DNA of 64,000 bases, taken from contig QVOM02000101.1 in the NCBI GenBank assembly GCA_003586115.2, positions 27,381,376 through 27,445,375 of the forward strand, in the 5' to 3' direction. Position 1 is the stretch's first letter; each line of letters begins with the position of its first letter. Below the pieces are notes generated by a model. It searched no databases, had not been told where the DNA came from, and saw only the letters and a list, made by a program, of their open reading frames with translations. Made by a program: the position numbers and the translations under genes. Shown one piece after another: positions 59,020 through 64,000 of this stretch. Origin of the DNA: Salvator merianae (lineage: Eukaryota; Chordata; Lepidosauria; Squamata; Teiidae).

Positions 59020-61679
59020 TAAGTTTCAGCAGTAGAAAAGAAGAAAAAACAAAAGCTTTGGAAACTCTATAGTACAAATTGCAAGTAGGCCCAAATTCCA
59101 GACAGAGGTAAGTAAGTTTACCCACTATTTTCTGTTCAACATTGCAGTTCATCAATATTTTGCAATAACATAAATAATACCTTTTAGATATCTCTTCATA
59201 TTTCTATCAGAGTGTGCCAGCTTATATGCAGTTCTGCAGAGTTTCTGTTGTTCTGATGGAAGCCAAACCTGTTAACATTGATATGCAGATGTGCTTCCTT
59301 GCAGGCAGAAAAGAGAAGGAGGGACCCAAAGGAAAACCTTTTCCATTTTGTACTTTTGAAATGGGGTTTGAGTTTCCAAGATGGCACAAGAATCCAAACC
59401 ACTGCTGGTCCATTTCCTATCTTTTCAACATGTCATGTATGCCAATGCTTTATGTGTCCACCCTGACACAATTTGTTTATGTCTTGTGTAACAGTGTATG
59501 CAGAAATACATACTTAATAAGGATACCTCATAACACAGCAGGAACCAGGTAAGATGGCAGGAACCTTGGCAAGTTAGGGTGAGCTGGGTTGTGGAGCTTT
59601 CTTGTGAATCAACACAGCAAGTCAAAATGTTAACTTTAAGCCTGGTTTGGCTTGCTAGGAAGCCTAGTGACTAGAGGGATTTGTGGTGAGCCAAGTCATC
59701 ACATCTTTTCAAAAATTCTTTAACTCTTTACTTCTGAGAACATAATGAGTTTCAGTTACAAAGTTAAGGAGTTTCTTTCTTTTTTTCTTTCTTTCTACTT
59801 AAATCAGAAGTATCCAGAGATGCATTTTGTAAAACAAACCAAAACACAAGCACAGCTAAAATAATAAATGTGAGTGAACATAGTTTATCCTGAAGTGCAG
59901 AGATTACAGCATTGCAACCTCCTCCTCCTTCTCCTTCTCCTTCTCCTTCTCCTTCTCCTTCTCCTTCTCCTTCTCCTTCTTTTACTCTTCAACTTTTTTG
60001 GAGTTTCATAACCCTCCCATACATTATACTTAACATGGATTTTGATGAAATATTCTTAATAGTTCTTCAAGAATATCAAAAGAATATCTTTGACCTTAAC
60101 CTTATATTCTTATTTTCCCACTTCTTGGTTTCTTATTATTTATAACTGGTTTTATTGTTGAAGTGGAAGGCATGAGACAGAGCTGACTTCAGCAGAGTTT
60201 TTCAGTTGCAGGTTGAATTAGGTTTGGCAGGCAGGGGGATTAGAAGCAAATGACCTTTCTAGAGTGAAAGAAAACAGAGCTATACACCAAGACTGAAGGG
60301 GATTGAAAAGTTCATAAAAATATAAATAAAGTGCACTTGACATGTATAGACCCTTGAGTATATACAAAAGAAGAAGAAAAAGAAGAAAAAGAAGAGGGTT
60401 CAAGTCATTGAAGTGTGACAACATTGCAATAAACATTTTAACTCATATGCCATTTAGGAAGGGAACAAATGGTGGAACACAAAGAGATGCTGTTTGCTAT
60501 TTGCCAAAGGTAAAAACTTTAATGGGGAGCTGATGGTTTTCCAGATTTATTTAACCATAAATCAACATAGTCAGTGAATCAGGATGGTAAGAAAGTTAGC
60601 CAGAAATGTGATTATGAAAAAACGGTGGAATCATATATTCAGGTTTTTCAACAGAGCCTATTCCACTTACAAGGTTTGGGTTCTGCAAGAAGACACAAAC
60701 TGTGAAAAGATGCTGTGCCTCTAGTTCCAAACCAACAGATGTGGATATAGTTTGACACAACATATGAATGCTCACATATAGGGTGGGTGAGTGGGTAATA
60801 GTGCATATTCACTGTAATATTGTAACATCCTGAGAAACCTTTGCTACACCTCCTCTGGCATTTACTGTAACATAATCACATTGTAGAATGATAAAGGCAA
60901 GTGCCTGTGTAATAGGACTGACATTCTTGGTGTTGCTAAATGTAGTTGGTATTTTTCTGGTCTTACTGTGTAAAACAAATAAATATATAAATAGCAAATG
61001 GTGATGGCTAACTCATGGGTTAACCCCACAATGACTCCATCCATCAAACAGTGAGGCTTAGCATAATGTATAGGTGATATTTGGAAATGTGTAAAGGTAA
61101 CTCTTACATCTAAAGAGATATTGGGAAATGGGTTCTGTGCTTTTTTGCCCCTGACATCAGAAACAAATTGACAGTACTCTTGAAAGTCATTTCCCCCTAT
61201 ATTCCACTCTGAGTTGTAATTTGATATTCTGTACAACTTTTGAACTTGCCTTTGAAAGGTAGTTCAGCCCAGTTAACTAGGGGAACTTGATCCACCAATT
61301 GCTTGGCACACATGTTGTTCATCTGTAACTACACACTGGCCCAAGTATCCTAAAAGAAAAACTGACAAGAAGTCTTGCTACATATCCATTTTCCATTTGT
61401 TGTTTGCATGCAGCAAGCCTTTCCAAGACTTCATAGTCCATAGGAACAGGTATAACTTTTCTGCTTTCTATCGTTGGGAAGTGTCCTACACATGCAAAAC
61501 CTTGCAAGTTCCTCTTATGTGTGTGTGTAATTTTAAGATTCCTCATCTCTTTCCTGCTTCTATGACAGGATCCACATAGTGCCTGTACAGTGCTTTGAAT
61601 GCCCAGCAAGGGGGCATTCAAATATTCAATAGGTATTCTTTGGATATCCAATACAGGGGAAGAATGCTGTTATCTAGTT

Positions 61680-61755
<76 letters not shown>

Positions 61756-62554
61756 AGAGATTGAGATTATTGGGTTAACATTTTCAGAATATGCTAACAA
61801 TGTGAAAAGATTCCACATGTACCTCTAAGCAAGTATTAAATGATTCTGGGCATATTGCATAACATACAGATTTGTATCATCATGAGTTCAACATATGATG
61901 CATCTATTATCTCTGCCACCACTCAGTTAATGCTGTCCTTATCACACAGCTTTTTAAAGAGCCAACAGCCCTGTGCCCTGTTGCAGTGTCTTTCAGAGTC
62001 AGATTGATGTAACTATTAGGCTAGCAAAATGAAGCTCAAACAATAAACTCTTAGCTATGGTTGTCAAGGGATTGGGCACTGGAAAAAGAAGCAAAAACAA
62101 AAAAAGTCACAAACGCTATTTGATATAAGAATGAGGTATTTGAGGGCTACTGTTTGCGTATACAGTTTTTGAGATTACTTTCGGAAAAACTAAGCTTATC
62201 AGAAAAAAGATGCCTAGTCAGACTTGTGTGTGGTTAGTGCCTGAAATTCTTAATAATCAGCCCTTCCCAATTTCCTTCTATTTGTATTATCTAGATATCA
62301 AATATTCTCTTCATATGGAATTGACATTATTTTGAGAAAGCACGAAAGAGAGAGCACTCAAGTGCAAACATTGCATCTGGATTGAGTTAAAAATCCACTG
62401 TGATGCAGTTGGTAGGTTTCAATAGTTTAGAAAATGATTATTAAGTAAATGACCACTGGCAGGGTGGTGGGCATGGTTGAGGCTTCTATTCAGACTGCAT
62501 TTTGATCTATCTCCTGCCCTTTTCAAGGGCCAATTCAACAGAATTTCCTTACAA
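59020..62554. other. Unassigned sequence with microsatellites
   Basis: Contains a hexanucleotide (TTCTCC)n tract at about 59920-59980, an AAGAAG-rich tract at 60368-60396 and a (GT)n(GA)n compound microsatellite at about 61680-61750. No gene recognised. Confidence 0.5.
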
Positions 62555-62772
62555 GTGTTCTGTCCCTGTGACAAAGTTATAGTAGAAACAGTAGGACATG
62601 TCTTCCTGTACTGTTCTCATTATCAAAATATTTGAGTGATTAATATTATACCTTTGAAAAGACAAACCCCAGAAAGATTGGATGAATATTACACATCCCT
62701 GCAGTTGCCAGATATTGACCCAAATATAGCAGGAAAAATTGCTGAACTTTGTGCTAAGGCTATTGAGACAAA
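62555..62772 (+). mobile_element. LINE ORF2 C-terminal fragment with CCHC zinc knuckle
   Basis: One frame reads VFCPCDKVIVETVGHVFLYC and continues to PDIDPNIAGKIAELCAKAIETK. This is a CxC..HxxxxxC arrangement like the C-terminal knuckle of several non-LTR retrotransposon clades (clade not determined). It is cut by the GGGCCT element and appears to resume at 63485, ending in an AATAAATAAATAA tail near 63615-63632. Confidence 0.5.
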
Positions 62773-63484
62773 GGGCCTGTTCGCACTTTCCACGCTAGAA
62801 TGGGCTAATTAGGCCATTCTAGCATGGAACAGACCCCATCGTGCAGACACCATCTGCACGATGGGGCCTGAAAACAGACCCAAAGCTGGATAATGGTGTT
62901 CGCCAGTGCGAACACCATTATCCATCCCTGATGCTCGCCATGACAGCATCCGGCTGCTGCCATGGCGACTGCAGCAGCTCCGCGTGAGGCCCCAATCGAG
63001 CCCACGCTGCCACGATCGGGCCAGAGACGCTGGACGAGGCCGCACTGCGCCCCTTCCAGTGTTGAGGTGCCCGATCACGGGTGCAAATGGGGGTCGCCGT
63101 GGCAGCGGCCTACAAAGCGTCAGGTCACTGCCATGGTGACCGGGAGGCCTGCGCGCACTGATCCCTGGCCTGATCGTGGCGGCATGGGCTCGACTGGGGC
63201 CTCGAATGGGCCCGTTCGGGCCCGCGCGAAGGGGTAGGCCCCATTGCCCATCATGCATTGCGTGATCACATGACCACGCATGCATGATGGGCAGGCTGAT
63301 CACCCAGAAGATGGCCGCCACCGTGGACAAGGAGGTAAGTGAGAACCTTTTTTCTTGTCCGGGCGCTAGTAACGATCGGCAGCGGATGAGGTCCGCTGCC
63401 GGTTCATTATGGCCTCCCTGTTGTGCGAACACACTTGTCTAGCAAGCATCAAGGATGCTTGCTAGTTCAAGTGCAAACAGGCCC
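62773..63484. mobile_element. GGGCCT-family DNA element, GC-rich long copy
   Basis: 712 bp. The left end GGGCCTGTTCGCACTTTCC and right end AAGTGCAAACAGGCCC form a clear inverted repeat. The interior is CpG-rich, unlike the AT-drifted members elsewhere in the window. ORFs on both strands are open only because of GC content. It interrupts a LINE fragment. Confidence 0.75.
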
Positions 63485-64000
63485 AAGGACGAAGCTAATT
63501 CAAGACACAGATTGCTAGCCAGATTCTGAATATTTTAGAAATGTCTAGACACATCAATTTATGTTGTACATTTTATCCATTTTTTGTATCTATACTGATG
63601 ATGGATCTTTAAAAATAATAAATAAATAAACAAGATATGTTCTCAGTTCTACATTCAGAGAACTGATTGTTAGGTTTTTTTTTTTTGTACCTAACAAACA
63701 GTGTTTTGTTATTATTATTTATGTTCATTTTCATTCTTATTTTTTGTGTGTGGGACAACTGAAAAAATCACTGTCTGATAGCACTGAAGAAAAGGTGTCC
63801 TAAATCCATTTCCATTGCTTGTATCTTCCCAATTTTCTTCCTCTTCCTCTTCTTCCCCTTCTTCCTCTGCTTCTCCTCCTTCTCCTCCTACTTCTGGCTT
63901 TGAAATACCCCAAACACACATTGCACATGTATACAATGCCATTTCCTACTCCCCACTCTGTTTGCATATCCAGGAATGTGATAGTCAGGCCCCTTTTACA
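63485..64000. other. LINE 3' tail, then unassigned sequence
   Basis: 63485-63632 looks like the 3' end of the interrupted LINE. Beyond it is a polypyrimidine TTCCTC/TTCTTC tract at about 63835-63895. No gene. Confidence 0.4.

Noticed and set aside
62809..63432. 207-codon - strand ORF
   Set aside because: It lies wholly inside the GC-rich GGGCCT element; other frames are also open there, and the protein has no motif.
1..64000. tRNA, rRNA or conserved host exons
   Set aside because: None recognised on either strand by reading for tRNA A/B boxes, rRNA motifs or domain-bearing spliced frames outside the transposon genes; a tRNAscan or protein search could still find weak cases.

Overview
The window looks like repeat-dense, gene-poor vertebrate chromatin, most likely from a squamate reptile (a lizard; gecko is only a guess). 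The clues are CR1 LINEs ending in ATTCTATG repeats, L2 and L1 fragments, many short hAT-type elements, Ty1/copia retrotransposons, long CA/GA/AAAG microsatellites and an AT-rich background. I find no convincing host protein-coding gene, tRNA, rRNA or CRISPR array. Nearly everything interpretable is a mobile element or its debris.

Layout. 1-6905: the right part of what looks like one large DNA transposon. It carries a decayed BED-finger hAT transposase on the + strand (1-2404, 5' end outside the window) and, convergent on the - strand, a six-exon Myb/SANT-like gene (5924-3932). A right terminal sequence ends TTCGTGCACACTCCTA at 6905. 6906-10702: unique or degenerate sequence with a roughly 70-bp degenerate tandem repeat and a small hAT MITE. 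10703-12387: 5'-truncated CR1 on the - strand, abutting an ORF2-less, half-L1-like element (12388-14290, - strand). 16296-21902: old Ty1/copia element (TSD GTTTA) split by an 806-bp hAT MITE (TSD CTTCTAAG). 23675-24012: AT-rich hAT MITE. 27420-27767: L2 fragment ended by an 847-bp hAT MITE. 30711-32541: two hAT MITEs in tandem sharing three copies of one 8-bp target site. 34770-36851: three elements of a second TIR family (GGGCCTNTT..GCACTT). 39280-44633: younger Ty1/copia element (TSD CACTA). 46237-53428: further MITEs and a second L2 fragment. 54590-58459: nearly full-length CR1 with an open 609-codon reverse transcriptase. 58597-59019 and 62773-63484: two more GGGCCT elements, the last one GC-rich and interrupting a LINE 3' end.

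How the parts fit. The right end at 6905 and at least seven short elements share the terminus TAGGGATGTGCACGAA and make, where readable, 8-bp target duplications, the hAT hallmark. The simplest model is that the 1-6905 element is a relative of the autonomous source of these MITEs, and that it carries a Myb/SANT-like DNA-binding gene beside its transposase. Nesting orders events: copia 1 and L2 predate the TAGGG MITEs; a LINE predates a GGGCCT MITE. By-eye LTR divergence (about 5% for copia 1, under 2% for copia 2) places copia 2 as the later arrival. All coordinates and differences were read by eye without alignment software.
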